Source: Cellvibrionales bacterium UBA3090
GTDB lineage: Bacteria > Pseudomonadota > Gammaproteobacteria > Pseudomonadales > Porticoccaceae
Direction of reading: 5' to 3'
DNA: 11,965 bases
NCBI GenBank assembly: GCA_002367235.1
Contig: DFBC01000044.1
Coordinates: 1 to 11,965, forward strand
Shown here: positions 1-6,473 of the stretch, piece after piece
Position numbering within the stretch: position 1 is the stretch's first letter
How the letters are laid out: every line of letters begins with the position of its first letter
Made by a program: the position numbers and the translations under genes
The notes under the pieces: model-generated
What the model was told of the DNA's origin: nothing
The model's input: only the letters and a program-made list of their open reading frames with translations
The model's database searches: none

Positions 1-47
1 AGAACTATGGCTGGAGGTAATGGCTATAACTGCCGTTTTGGCTATCT

Positions 48-84
48 AAAAAAAAGGGCGGCTATGATAACATGCACGCCCCTT
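48..84 (-). terminator. Strong hairpin with poly-T tail on the minus strand, upstream of the FAD oxidase gene
   Basis: Bases 54-60 pair with 77-84 (one bulged C at 82), 61-62 pair with 74-75, and 64-66 pair with 71-73. The result is a nearly continuous 12-bp stem closed by a four-base ATAA loop. Eight A residues at 48-55 become eight T residues directly after the stem on the minus strand, which is the shape of a Rho-independent terminator. No minus-strand gene lies to the right before 2681, so what it would stop is unknown. On the plus strand it would instead be a leader hairpin 17 bases before the ribosome binding site of the next gene. Bases 50-57 can alternatively pair with 93-100, which excludes the first fold. 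Confidence 0.45.
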
Positions 85-113
85 GATAACTGCCTTTTTT
101 GGAGATGTTTAAG

Positions 114-1520
114 ATGGCAATTTCCGATGCCACTATTGAAAAGTTGCGCGACATTGTGGGCGATCAGCGAGTGCTGACGGACGATGGGGCTTTCCAGCAG
201 TATGGAGTTGATCGCACCACTATTTGGCAGCCCGCACCCGGTGTTGTCGTACTGCCCGGTAGCACCGAAGAAGTGCAGTCAATCGTGCAGCTGGCCAACA
301 CTGAAAACCTAGCCGTAGTGCCCTCTGGTGGGCGCACCGGGTTGAGTGGTGGTGCAGTAGCCATCAATGGCGAAATAGTCATTGTCATGGATCGCATGAA
401 AAAGGTGGTGGAATTTAATGAGGTCGACCGCATCGTTACGGTAGAAGCAGGGATGGTTACTCAGCAATTACAGGAGTTTGCCGAGGAGCAGGGGTTGTTT
501 TACCCCGTTGATTTTGCCTCCGCCGGCTCCAGCCAAATTGGCGGCAATATTGCGACCAATGCTGGCGGGATTAATGTGATTCGCTATGGTATGACCCGCG
601 ATTGGGTGATGGGCCTGAAGGTGGTCGATGGCAGCGGAAATATTTTAGAGTTGAACCATGGGCTGGTAAAAAACAATACCGGTTTGGATTTTCGCCACCT
701 GTTTATTGGTTCAGAGGGGATCCTTGGGATTATCACCGAGGCCTCTATACGGTTGACCCGCAAGGCGCCCGAGTCGAGTGTGCTGGTGCTGGGTGTTGTG
801 GATTTCCCCAGTATTATGGGTGTGCTGAAAACCTTTAATGAAGGTATGGATCTCACAGCATTTGAATTCTTTTCTCACAATGGCATGGAGAAGGTGATCG
901 CCCACAGTGAAGTGCCGGCACCTTTTGAAACGGTATCACCCTTCTATGCTCTGATTGAATTTGAGCAATCGTCCGAGGCTGACCTTGAGCGTGCCATGGA
1001 GCTGTTTGAAACCTGTATGGAAGAAGGTTGGGTCGAAGATGGCGCAATTAGCCAGAGCCTTTCCCAGGCAGAAAACCTGTGGAAGCTGCGTGAAGATCTT
1101 TCCGAAACCCTTTCACAGTGGAAGCCTTACAAAAACGATATCAGTGTCAGTGTGTCCCAAATGCCTGCGTTCATCGAGAAAGTCGATGTGCTGGTGGCGG
1201 AGCAATATCCGGATTTTGAAATAGTCTGGTTTGGCCATATTGGTGATGGCAATATCCACCTGAATATTTTGAAACCCGATGATCTGTCAGTCGAGGCATT
1301 TACCGAGCGTTGCGGTGGTGTGAGTAAGCAGGTGGCAGCCTTGATTCAGGCATTTAATGGTAGTGTTTCCGCCGAGCACGGGGTTGGACTATTGAAGAAG
1401 GACTACCTGGGCTACACTCGTACTGAAACAGAGCTTCAGTTAATGCGCCAGATAAAGCGGGTATTTGATCCGAACGGTATTATGAACCCGGGCAAGCTGG
1501 TTGATCTTGCTGACTCATAG
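114..1520 (+). CDS. FAD-binding 2-hydroxyacid dehydrogenase, probably D-2-hydroxyglutarate dehydrogenase (GlcD/D2HGDH family)
   Basis: A 468-residue flavoenzyme of the vanillyl-alcohol-oxidase/GlcD superfamily. It should oxidise a D-2-hydroxyacid to the 2-ketoacid and pass electrons through FAD to an electron-transfer flavoprotein or quinone. The FAD_binding_4 domain fills roughly residues 35-215, with the glycine-rich PSGGRTGLSGG loop (70-80) and the GSSQIGGNIATNAGG segment. The FAD-oxidase C-terminal domain follows and holds GHIGDGNIHLN (H375 and H382 are likely metal/substrate ligands) and SAEHG (E421, H422). I chose ATG 114 because GGAG at 101-104 sits 9 bases before it; a TTG at 99 also opens the frame but has no such site. 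Known context: in Pseudomonas, SerA reduces 2-ketoglutarate to D-2-hydroxyglutarate and a homologue of this enzyme recycles it. serA may lie just off the left edge, which I cannot see. Glycolate or D-lactate as substrate remains possible. Confidence 0.88.
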   Translation: MAISDATIEKLRDIVGDQRVLTDDGAFQQYGVDRTTIWQPAPGVVVLPGSTEEVQSIVQLANTENLAVVPSGGRTGLSGGAVAINGEIVIVMDRMKKVVEFNEVDRIVTVEAGMVTQQLQEFAEEQGLFYPVDFASAGSSQIGGNIATNAGGINVIRYGMTRDWVMGLKVVDGSGNILELNHGLVKNNTGLDFRHLFIGSEGILGIITEASIRLTRKAPESSVLVLGVVDFPSIMGVLKTFNEGMDLTAFEFFSHNGMEKVIAHSEVPAPFETVSPFYALIEFEQSSEADLERAMELFETCMEEGWVEDGAISQSLSQAENLWKLREDLSETLSQWKPYKNDISVSVSQMPAFIEKVDVLVAEQYPDFEIVWFGHIGDGNIHLNILKPDDLSVEAFTERCGGVSKQVAALIQAFNGSVSAEHGVGLLKKDYLGYTRTETELQLMRQIKRVFDPNGIMNPGKLVDLADS

Positions 1521-1527
1521 GGACTTT

Positions 1528-1557
1528 TGAGAGCTAAGACAAGTGAGAGCTAAGACA
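1528..1557 (+). repeat. Tandem 14-base direct repeat before the DUF4870 gene
   Basis: The 14-mer TGAGAGCTAAGACA occurs exactly at 1528-1541 and 1544-1557, a period of 16 bases. It lies in the 47-base gap between the FAD oxidase stop codon and the next start. The second copy runs into AGGA at 1557-1560, the ribosome binding site of the following gene. It is probably a small local duplication. It may alter spacing or translation of the downstream gene, but no function is shown. Confidence 0.8.
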
Positions 1558-1567
1558 GGATCGAGAA

Positions 1568-1987
1568 ATGAGTGAAGAAACACCGAAATCTGAATCTTCA
1601 GCGTCGGATGTTCAGCGTGCTGAGGTCGAGCAGCAGCTTGGTACGGCACCCAATACCGGCGTCAACGATAATCTGAAGAACCTGACTCAGTTGGTGTATA
1701 TCCTGCAGGCGATCAGCCTAGTGGTCGGTGTGACGGCCATTGCCGGATTGATTCTTAACTACCTCAAGAGGGACGAGGTAAAGGGAACCTATCTTGACTC
1801 TCACTTTGCTTGGCAGATTAAAACCTTTTGGTATGCCTTGATCGGTGTCATTCTCGGTTGGTTGCTGGCGATTGTTTTGATCGGCTTCCTCATTCTTGGT
1901 GCCGTTGGCCTTTGGTATATCTACCGAATTGTCAAAGGTTGGCTGGCCCTCAACGACGGCAAGGAGCTCGATAATGCGCTATTTTGA
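1568..1987 (+). CDS. DUF4870-like small inner-membrane protein
   Basis: A 139-residue protein with a polar, Ser/Glu-rich N-terminal stretch (about 1-38) and then three likely membrane segments, about residues 42-66, 86-104 and 104-122. The loop between the first and second holds YLDSHFAWQIKTFW, the sort of His/aromatic motif typical of DUF4870/Tic20-like membrane proteins. No catalytic residues are evident and no biochemical role is known to me. AGGA at 1557-1560 lies 7 bases before the ATG. The gene sits between the FAD oxidase (47 bases upstream) and the FAA hydrolase (14-base overlap), so all three are probably co-transcribed and the last two translationally coupled. I recall a similar small membrane-protein gene in the same place in Pseudomonas, which suggests a conserved unit rather than chance. 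Confidence 0.8.
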   Translation: MSEETPKSESSASDVQRAEVEQQLGTAPNTGVNDNLKNLTQLVYILQAISLVVGVTAIAGLILNYLKRDEVKGTYLDSHFAWQIKTFWYALIGVILGWLLAIVLIGFLILGAVGLWYIYRIVKGWLALNDGKELDNALF

Positions 1988-2651
1988 TCACTGTATTCAC
2001 TTTGCCGGTGGTGGTTCCCAACAAATACCTGCCGGTAAGGTCGTCTGTGTCGGGCTAAACTACAGCGATCATATTAAAGAGATGAACAGTCAGGTGGCCA
2101 GTGAGCCCGTGATCTTTCTCAAGCCATCCAGCGCGCTGGTGCCCCTGGAAGCACCCGTGGCCATCCCGGTTGAATTTGGTTCCTGTCACCACGAAGGAGA
2201 AATGTCGATCTTGATTGGAGAGCAGCTGGCAGATTGCACAGAAGCCGAAGCTGCCGAGGCGATTATTGGTGTCGGTGTGGCGCTTGACCTTACCCTTAGG
2301 GACTTGCAGTCGCAATTCAAACAAAAAGGGCTTCCATGGGATAAAGCTAAAGGCTTCGACGGTGCCTGTCCCGCCTCTGCGTTTGTGGATCGCTCCCAAG
2401 TCGGTGACTTACAAAATCTTGAGTTGCGGCTCACGCTAAACGGCGAAGTTAAGCAGGCCTCTAATACCAGTCATATGATTACCCCTGTATTGGCGCTGAT
2501 TGCTTATATCTCAAAATTCTTTACCTTGATGCCAGGCGATATCGTGTTAACCGGTACACCCGCTGGTGTGGGACCCCTGTCTCCCGGCGATGAACTAACA
2601 CTCGAACTGGTGGATGTGGTTGCCGTGACCACGACGGTGGTGGCTCGATAG
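1974..2651 (+). CDS. Fumarylacetoacetate hydrolase-fold enzyme, YcgM/FAHD1 type (acylpyruvase / oxaloacetate decarboxylase or tautomerase)
   Basis: A 225-residue, single-domain FAH-superfamily enzyme, closely matching E. coli YcgM in length and motifs. GKVVCVGLNYSDHIKEM (21-37) is the family's N-terminal signature. H73, E74 and E76 in the HHEGE motif together with D105 (VALDLTLRD) form the Mg/Mn site. K124 in LPWDKAKGFDG is the expected catalytic lysine, and TGTPAGVGPL (193-202) closes the active site. Relatives split short acylpyruvates, decarboxylate oxaloacetate or convert enol- to keto-oxaloacetate; sequence alone does not choose. ATG 1974 is preceded by AAGGAG at 1961-1966 (7-base spacing) and overlaps the end of the membrane-protein gene by 14 bases. 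Together with the 2-hydroxyacid dehydrogenase upstream it suggests a 2-ketoacid or metabolite-repair operon (inference). Confidence 0.9.
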   Translation: MRYFDHCIHFAGGGSQQIPAGKVVCVGLNYSDHIKEMNSQVASEPVIFLKPSSALVPLEAPVAIPVEFGSCHHEGEMSILIGEQLADCTEAEAAEAIIGVGVALDLTLRDLQSQFKQKGLPWDKAKGFDGACPASAFVDRSQVGDLQNLELRLTLNGEVKQASNTSHMITPVLALIAYISKFFTLMPGDIVLTGTPAGVGPLSPGDELTLELVDVVAVTTTVVAR

Positions 2652-2680
2652 CGCTGGGGAACCAACGCTACGGCATATTG

Positions 2681-3130
2681 CTATACCGTGGTATTGCGTT
2701 TACCCAGCATAATAGTGATAAAACTGATTACCTCGTTGTCTTGCTGGTTATAGCCTCGGTACTGAACACGCATAATGCCTCGGTCGGGTTTGGTTCTGGA
2801 TGGCTTTATCGAAAGGATTTCTGCCTCGGTATGTATGGTGTCACCGGGGCGAACAGGCATTAAAAACTTAACCTCTTCAATGCCAGGCCCCCCCATACTG
2901 ACGGTGTCAAATACGCCCGATTGAACTATCCGACAAAAACATAAATTTAATGTTTGAAAGCCACTGCCTATCAGTCCACCATACGGCCCGTCTTTTGCTG
3001 CGGCGACATCTGTGTGAAAGGGCTGTGGGTCATAGCTTAAAGCGAATTCCAGTATTTGCTTTTCATCCAGAGTGAAGCTCTCTGCTTGAAATATCTCGCC
3101 GATCTTAAAATCATCGAGGTAGCGGCCCAT
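2681..3130 (-). CDS. MaoC-family (R)-specific enoyl-CoA hydratase/dehydratase-like protein
   Basis: A 149-residue single hot-dog-fold protein. The segment FALSYDPQPFHTDVAAAK (29-46) is the hydratase-2 motif, with likely catalytic D34 and H39 in the usual D-x-x-P-x-H spacing; the common Asn of D-x-N-P is Gln here. GGLIGSGFQTL and the later MPVRPGDTIHTEAEI segment (91-105) are typical of MaoC/NodN-like acyl dehydratases. It probably hydrates or dehydrates an acyl-CoA or acyl-ACP, but the substrate cannot be read from the sequence. I chose the ATG at 3130 because the family normally begins at MGRYLDDFKIGE; an upstream in-frame ATG at 3175 would add 15 unrelated residues. It is convergent with the FAA hydrolase gene (29 bases between stop codons) and divergent from the DUF1653 gene, so it is probably monocistronic. 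Confidence 0.85.
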   Translation of the reverse strand: MGRYLDDFKIGEIFQAESFTLDEKQILEFALSYDPQPFHTDVAAAKDGPYGGLIGSGFQTLNLCFCRIVQSGVFDTVSMGGPGIEEVKFLMPVRPGDTIHTEAEILSIKPSRTKPDRGIMRVQYRGYNQQDNEVISFITIMLGKRNTTV

Positions 3131-3233
3131 GTTGGTATACCTGCTATTCAGATAAAAAATTAGCCATGATGGCATTCAGTTTATATGCTTACAACGTACT
3201 CTTTATTAATACTTATACAGGTTCAAATCACCA

Positions 3234-3464
3234 ATGATTAAAAAAGGAATCTATAAACACTTCAAGGGACAGCTGTACGAGGTGATTGAGTTAGCCCGGC
3301 ATAGTGAAACCGAAGAGGACTACGTGGTCTATCGTACACTCTATGGTGATCGAAGCACTTGGGTACGGCCCCTATCAATGTTCAGTGAAATGATCGAGTA
3401 CGAGGGTAAAACCACGAGGCGGTTTGAGTTTGTAGAAGATGGGCACACCGAGGTTACCCGGTAG
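3234..3464 (+). CDS. DUF1653 domain protein
   Basis: A 76-residue protein that is almost entirely one DUF1653 domain. It starts with the typical GIYKHFKGQLYEVIELARHSET (residues 5-26). VYRTLYGDRSTWVRPLSMF (32-50) and a final FEFVED follow. It is predicted to be a small soluble beta-rich protein with no signal peptide or membrane segment. The family is widespread in bacteria and has no assigned reaction that I know of. The ribosome binding site is weak, with only AGG at 3219-3221, 12 bases from the ATG. The gene is divergent from the MaoC gene, sharing a 103-base gap that must contain both promoters, though I could not pick convincing ones. It is convergent with the hypothetical gene that follows. 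Confidence 0.85.
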   Translation: MIKKGIYKHFKGQLYEVIELARHSETEEDYVVYRTLYGDRSTWVRPLSMFSEMIEYEGKTTRRFEFVEDGHTEVTR

Positions 3465-3533
3465 GGGGCAGACTCGGTCATCAGGGTGGTTATTAGTAGG
3501 GTATTTTTCGGTAAGGTACCTTAACGCAGGGGC

Positions 3534-3860
3534 TTAATGTGAAACAGGCATTGGCTTGCTGTCAAAAAAGTCACTTCGGTTGATAAGTTCATTGGTAATT
3601 GCCTCGGCAAAGGCTTGGTCCAAATCAGAGTTCGGCGTTTCAAAATTACCCAAAATATTCCATAACTTAGTGCTGGAGAGCATTTCCACTCGTGTATCAA
3701 TCCAGTGGTAGGTTAGCTGTCCGGCATCATCTCTTTCCACATAGAAGTTATTAGACTGCTGCTTCATTAGCGTTTCTATGGGCGCCATGCTATTCATTTG
3801 AGTCGTCTTGTCGTTTGTCTTTTGTGTTTTTTTCATTGTTTCTCTCATCTGTTTTTTCAT
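3534..3860 (-). CDS. Hypothetical 108-residue protein with a basic low-complexity N terminus
   Basis: I do not recognise this protein. The first 30 or so residues are rich in Lys, Met, Thr and Gln and read like an unstructured basic tail. The rest (about 37-108) looks like a real folded domain: an aromatic stretch NNFYVERDDAGQLTYHWIDT, then an amphipathic WNILGNFETP region and a helical DQAFAEAITNELINRSDFFD. There is no signal peptide, membrane helix or cysteine. Five in-frame ATGs (3860, 3848, 3836, 3794, 3785) make the start uncertain. GAGAG precedes the 3836 start at a plausible distance, while AAAGAG sits only 2 bases before 3860. It is divergent from the transporter gene, with 189 bases between. 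No neighbour hints at a role. Confidence 0.55.
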   Translation of the reverse strand: MKKQMRETMKKTQKTNDKTTQMNSMAPIETLMKQQSNNFYVERDDAGQLTYHWIDTRVEMLSSTKLWNILGNFETPNSDLDQAFAEAITNELINRSDFFDSKPMPVSH

Positions 3861-3918
3861 TTCTCTTTGTCTTGTGAGGCAAGATAACTCGTGAATGTGT
3901 CATAACAATGGAGGTTTT

Positions 3919-4040
3919 ATGACAAATAGATGACATTGCTTCTCGAGATCAATCTGGACATTTTGGCGACCTGCCATCAAAGTACGCACCTTTCTATGGC
4001 GAGTTACTTCTACAACATATTTTTACAACAAGGTTTATAG
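3919..4040 (+). other. Possible leader minicistrons upstream of the MFS gene
   Basis: GGAGG at 3910-3914, the best Shine-Dalgarno match in this gap, lies 4 bases before an ATG at 3919 that opens a four-codon frame (MTNR, stop 3931-3933). That stop overlaps by ATGA a second frame at 3930-4040, encoding 36 residues (begins MTLLLEINLDIL, Leu-rich), which ends 9 bases before the transporter ATG. The arrangement resembles translationally coupled leader peptides. It could equally be chance, since the 36-residue frame has no strong site of its own. The rest of the 189-base gap (3861-4049) contains no gene that I can support, and I found no clear promoter. Confidence 0.25.
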
Positions 4041-4049
4041 GTTCAGGAG

Positions 4050-5237
4050 ATGTCTTCAATACTGTTTGAAAAGAAGCGCGTGAATGTAAACAGCATTCCC
4101 GTTCGTTTAGCCGCTATGTTGATTAGCGTGTGTTCCATGATGTACTTCATCAATATGCCATTGATGCTGGGGCTCGCAGTCAAAGACCTGAGCTTGGTGG
4201 AATCACAAGTGTGGCTGCTCGGTGGGCTTTTTCTGGGTGGCGTCGCCCTGGCCGCGATACTCTCCATATTGTTTATTCGCATTGCCCATTGGCAGCGACT
4301 GATCTTTATCAGCGGGTTTATGAGCCTGCTGGCCTTTTTGTTACCGGTGTTTGTCTCAGGTTTTACCTTTTTATTGGTTTGCCAGGGATTGGCCGGATTT
4401 TTTGCCGGTATAGGTTACGCCGTAGCCATTGCCTGTTTGGGTGATACGGCCAATCCCACGCGTAATTATGCGCTGGCGCTGACGTTTCAAACGGCCGCAG
4501 TGGCTGTGGTGGGTTATCAGTTGCCTCAATTGGTCGCCAGAGGGACGACCTTTGACGAGGCGCTTATCGCGGTCTCAGGCTTTTCTGTTGTCTCGATACT
4601 GCTGGGTATAATGATGCCGAGGAATGGTAAACGTGCCAGCCTTAAAAGTGCCATGAGCGTCCAAAAGCCACTTGCCGTTTACCTCGCTCTCTTTGTCCTG
4701 CTTCTGATTCTGGTGGGAGGCAGCGCCGTTCGCAACTCAATAGAACCCATCGCATCACGCCTCGATTTCGCAGCAACCGAGGGGGGGAACGTGATGATTC
4801 TGTTAATGCTGACCAGTGGGCTAGGTTCGTTGATCGCAGCCTTTATGGGCGTTCGTTTCGGTTATGCCAAACCAATGGCCATCGCCTTGGGCATAGCCGC
4901 TACTATCTTAGTGATGGGGGTCTTTCAGATTTGGCCAGAGCAACTGAATCTGATTTTTGCATTTTGCCTGGTGGGGGCGGCCTGGAACTTTGCTGCTGCC
5001 TATGGCATGGGCTTAACTGCCAAGCTCGACAGTTCTGGTAAGTACACACCATTAATAGCAGCGATGCAGGTCATCAGCAATATTGCCGGTGTTGTCATCG
5101 TCGGCTCACTGGTAGTGGGTGGCAGTTACGTGTTGCCCTACATGCTTGCCGGTCTCGTCTGGGTGTTGGCCTTGGTGGTGGTTATTCCCGTTGTGAAGCG
5201 TAATCAGACGCTAATCACCATCAGTAACAGTGAGTAA
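4050..5237 (+). CDS. Major facilitator superfamily transporter, 12 membrane helices, substrate unknown
   Basis: A 395-residue integral membrane protein. Hydrophobic segments can be placed at about residues 18-42, 53-77, 84-104, 107-130, 140-160, 170-190, 207-226, 247-268, 273-293, 298-320, 333-356 and 361-383. A hydrophilic central loop (190-206) separates two six-helix halves, the MFS layout. The loop between helices 2 and 3 (IRIAHWQR, 76-83) lacks the GxLxDRxGRR signature common in the superfamily. Helix 4-5 has GFFAGIGYAVAIACLGD, a typical glycine-rich packing region. The substrate cannot be inferred. AGGAG touches the ATG with no spacer, so a weaker AGG at 4039-4041 may serve, or the start may be GTG 4080. 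The stop codon is 5 bases before srkA, so the two genes are very likely one operon. Confidence 0.85.
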   Translation: MSSILFEKKRVNVNSIPVRLAAMLISVCSMMYFINMPLMLGLAVKDLSLVESQVWLLGGLFLGGVALAAILSILFIRIAHWQRLIFISGFMSLLAFLLPVFVSGFTFLLVCQGLAGFFAGIGYAVAIACLGDTANPTRNYALALTFQTAAVAVVGYQLPQLVARGTTFDEALIAVSGFSVVSILLGIMMPRNGKRASLKSAMSVQKPLAVYLALFVLLLILVGGSAVRNSIEPIASRLDFAATEGGNVMILLMLTSGLGSLIAAFMGVRFGYAKPMAIALGIAATILVMGVFQIWPEQLNLIFAFCLVGAAWNFAAAYGMGLTAKLDSSGKYTPLIAAMQVISNIAGVVIVGSLVVGGSYVLPYMLAGLVWVLALVVVIPVVKRNQTLITISNSE

Positions 5238-5242
5238 GGTAA

Positions 5243-6292
5243 ATGATTAACGGTAATGTGGCCGACAGAGATGATGATAACGCTGGGGGTGATTCCAATG
5301 CGGCATCAGATCCTGCGACACATCCGTTTGATAAGCTAACCCCGGATTTTATTCTGGATGCCATGGAAAGTCTGGGGCATATCAGTGATGGGCGGTTATT
5401 TCCTCTCAACAGCTATGAAAATCGGGTTTACCAAATCGGTATTGAGGATGAGACGCCGATCATCGGCAAGTTTTATCGCCCTAACCGTTGGAGCACCGAG
5501 CAAATTCTCGAAGAACACCAATTCTGTTTTGAGTTGGCGGAAAAAGAATTGCCCGTGGTCGCGCCCATGGCGAACAAAGCGGGTAAAAGCCTGTTTGAGT
5601 ACCAGGGCTTTCAGTTTGCCCTGTTTCCTCGCAAGGGTGGCCACGGCCCGGAACTGGATAATCTCGATAACCTTTATTTGCTGGGTAAACTGCTGGGGCG
5701 AATGCATGCTGTGGGTGCTGTGCGTCCCTTTCAATATCGCCCTACACTGAATAGCCAGGCCTTTGGTCACGATGCCTCATCGCTTATCAGCGAAAAGTTT
5801 ATTCCTCGAGAGCTAAAAGCGTCCTACGATGCCTTGGTTCACGATGTCATGCAGGCCGTAGATGAAACTATTGCCAATGCCGGAAACATAGAGCACATAC
5901 GAGTTCACGGTGATTGTCATTCCGGCAATATCCTGTGGCGGGACGACAATGCCCACTTTGTGGATTTGGACGATGCGCGAATGGCTCCAGCTGTTCAGGA
6001 TATCTGGATGCTTATGTCGGGTGGGCGCGACCGGCAAACCGCACAGTTGTCAGAAATTGTTGATGGTTATAACCAGTTCTTCGATTTCCACCCTCGTGAG
6101 TTGCAGTTGGTCGAAGCACTCAGGACCTTGAGAATCATTCATTATGCCGCCTGGCTCGCCAAGCGTTGGACGGATCCTGCGTTTCCCATGGCCTTTCCCT
6201 GGTTCAATACTATTCGCTATTGGAGTGAACATATTCTGGAACTCAGAGAACAGTTTGCTGCGTTAAACGAGCCACCGTTAGAAGTGATGTAG
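5243..6292 (+). CDS. srkA: Stress response kinase A (YihE/SrkA), eukaryotic-like Ser/Thr kinase fold
   Basis: A 349-residue cytoplasmic kinase of the APH/choline-kinase fold, matching E. coli SrkA along nearly its whole length. Diagnostic blocks are PLNSYENRVYQ, KFYRPNRW followed by ILEEHQF, the catalytic loop HGDCHSGNILW (222-232, with D224 the expected catalytic Asp), the metal-binding VDLDDAR (240-246), PAVQDIWMLMSGG, and DPAFPMAFPWF near the end. E. coli SrkA counters toxin-linked cell death under oxidative and envelope stress, with Cpx control known there; regulation here is not visible. The N terminus carries about 20 extra acidic residues (DRDDDNAGGDSN) absent from E. coli. The start follows the transporter stop by 5 bases, with AAGG overlapping that stop codon, which suggests coupled translation. 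Confidence 0.95.
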   Translation: MINGNVADRDDDNAGGDSNAASDPATHPFDKLTPDFILDAMESLGHISDGRLFPLNSYENRVYQIGIEDETPIIGKFYRPNRWSTEQILEEHQFCFELAEKELPVVAPMANKAGKSLFEYQGFQFALFPRKGGHGPELDNLDNLYLLGKLLGRMHAVGAVRPFQYRPTLNSQAFGHDASSLISEKFIPRELKASYDALVHDVMQAVDETIANAGNIEHIRVHGDCHSGNILWRDDNAHFVDLDDARMAPAVQDIWMLMSGGRDRQTAQLSEIVDGYNQFFDFHPRELQLVEALRTLRIIHYAAWLAKRWTDPAFPMAFPWFNTIRYWSEHILELREQFAALNEPPLEVM

Positions 6293-6417
6293 CTTCTGGC
6301 GCTAACCTATTAATTGTTCCGATGATCAAAATATACGTCCTGCCTGCGAACTTGACCTTGATTGAATTAATTTTGGAATAATTGGACGCTTTGTATTAGT
6401 TGATCCGGGATAAATGG

Positions 6418-6444
6418 CCAAAGTGAGGTAAAACCTTTGGTTTT
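6418..6444 (+). terminator. Weak terminator-like hairpin after srkA
   Basis: CCAAAG at 6418-6423 pairs with CTTTGG at 6435-6440 around an 11-base loop and is followed by four T residues. The stem is short and only half G/C, so termination would be inefficient. It lies 126 bases after srkA and 30 bases before the cysteine-rich gene, so it may also be a leader structure. The surrounding gap (6293-6473) is AT-rich and holds no gene. A TTGACC at 6352-6357 with AATAAT at 6377-6382 (19-base spacing) is a poor promoter candidate for the next gene. Confidence 0.3.
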
Positions 6445-6473
6445 GAACAACTTGTTAAGTCTTCAGGTAAATT

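Noticed and set aside
20..49. Nine-codon leader peptide MAITAVLAI with GGAGG just upstream
   Set aside because: The Shine-Dalgarno is only 2 bases from the ATG, the peptide has no run of a regulatory amino acid, and no plus-strand promoter is visible before it in the window.
602..838. Alternative-frame and opposite-strand open frames inside the FAD oxidase and other large genes
   Set aside because: They lie wholly within well-supported genes, have no ribosome binding sites, and show no recognisable protein character.
1896..1973. Earlier start for the FAA hydrolase (GTG/ATG-like frame opening inside the membrane-protein gene)
   Set aside because: The extra 26 residues do not match the family, and ATG 1974 has an excellent AAGGAG at the right distance.
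2664..2700. Imperfect hairpin between the convergent FAA hydrolase and MaoC genes
   Set aside because: The stems are short with internal loops, and neither strand has a T-run after it, so it is not called a terminator.
3131..3175. 15-residue N-terminal extension of the MaoC protein from ATG 3175
   Set aside because: The family starts at MGRYLDDFKIGE; the extension has no similarity and no better ribosome binding site.
3512..3523. Perfect 12-base palindrome TAAGGTACCTTA between two convergent genes
   Set aside because: It has no loop and no T-run, and a single 12-base palindrome is expected by chance at this scale.
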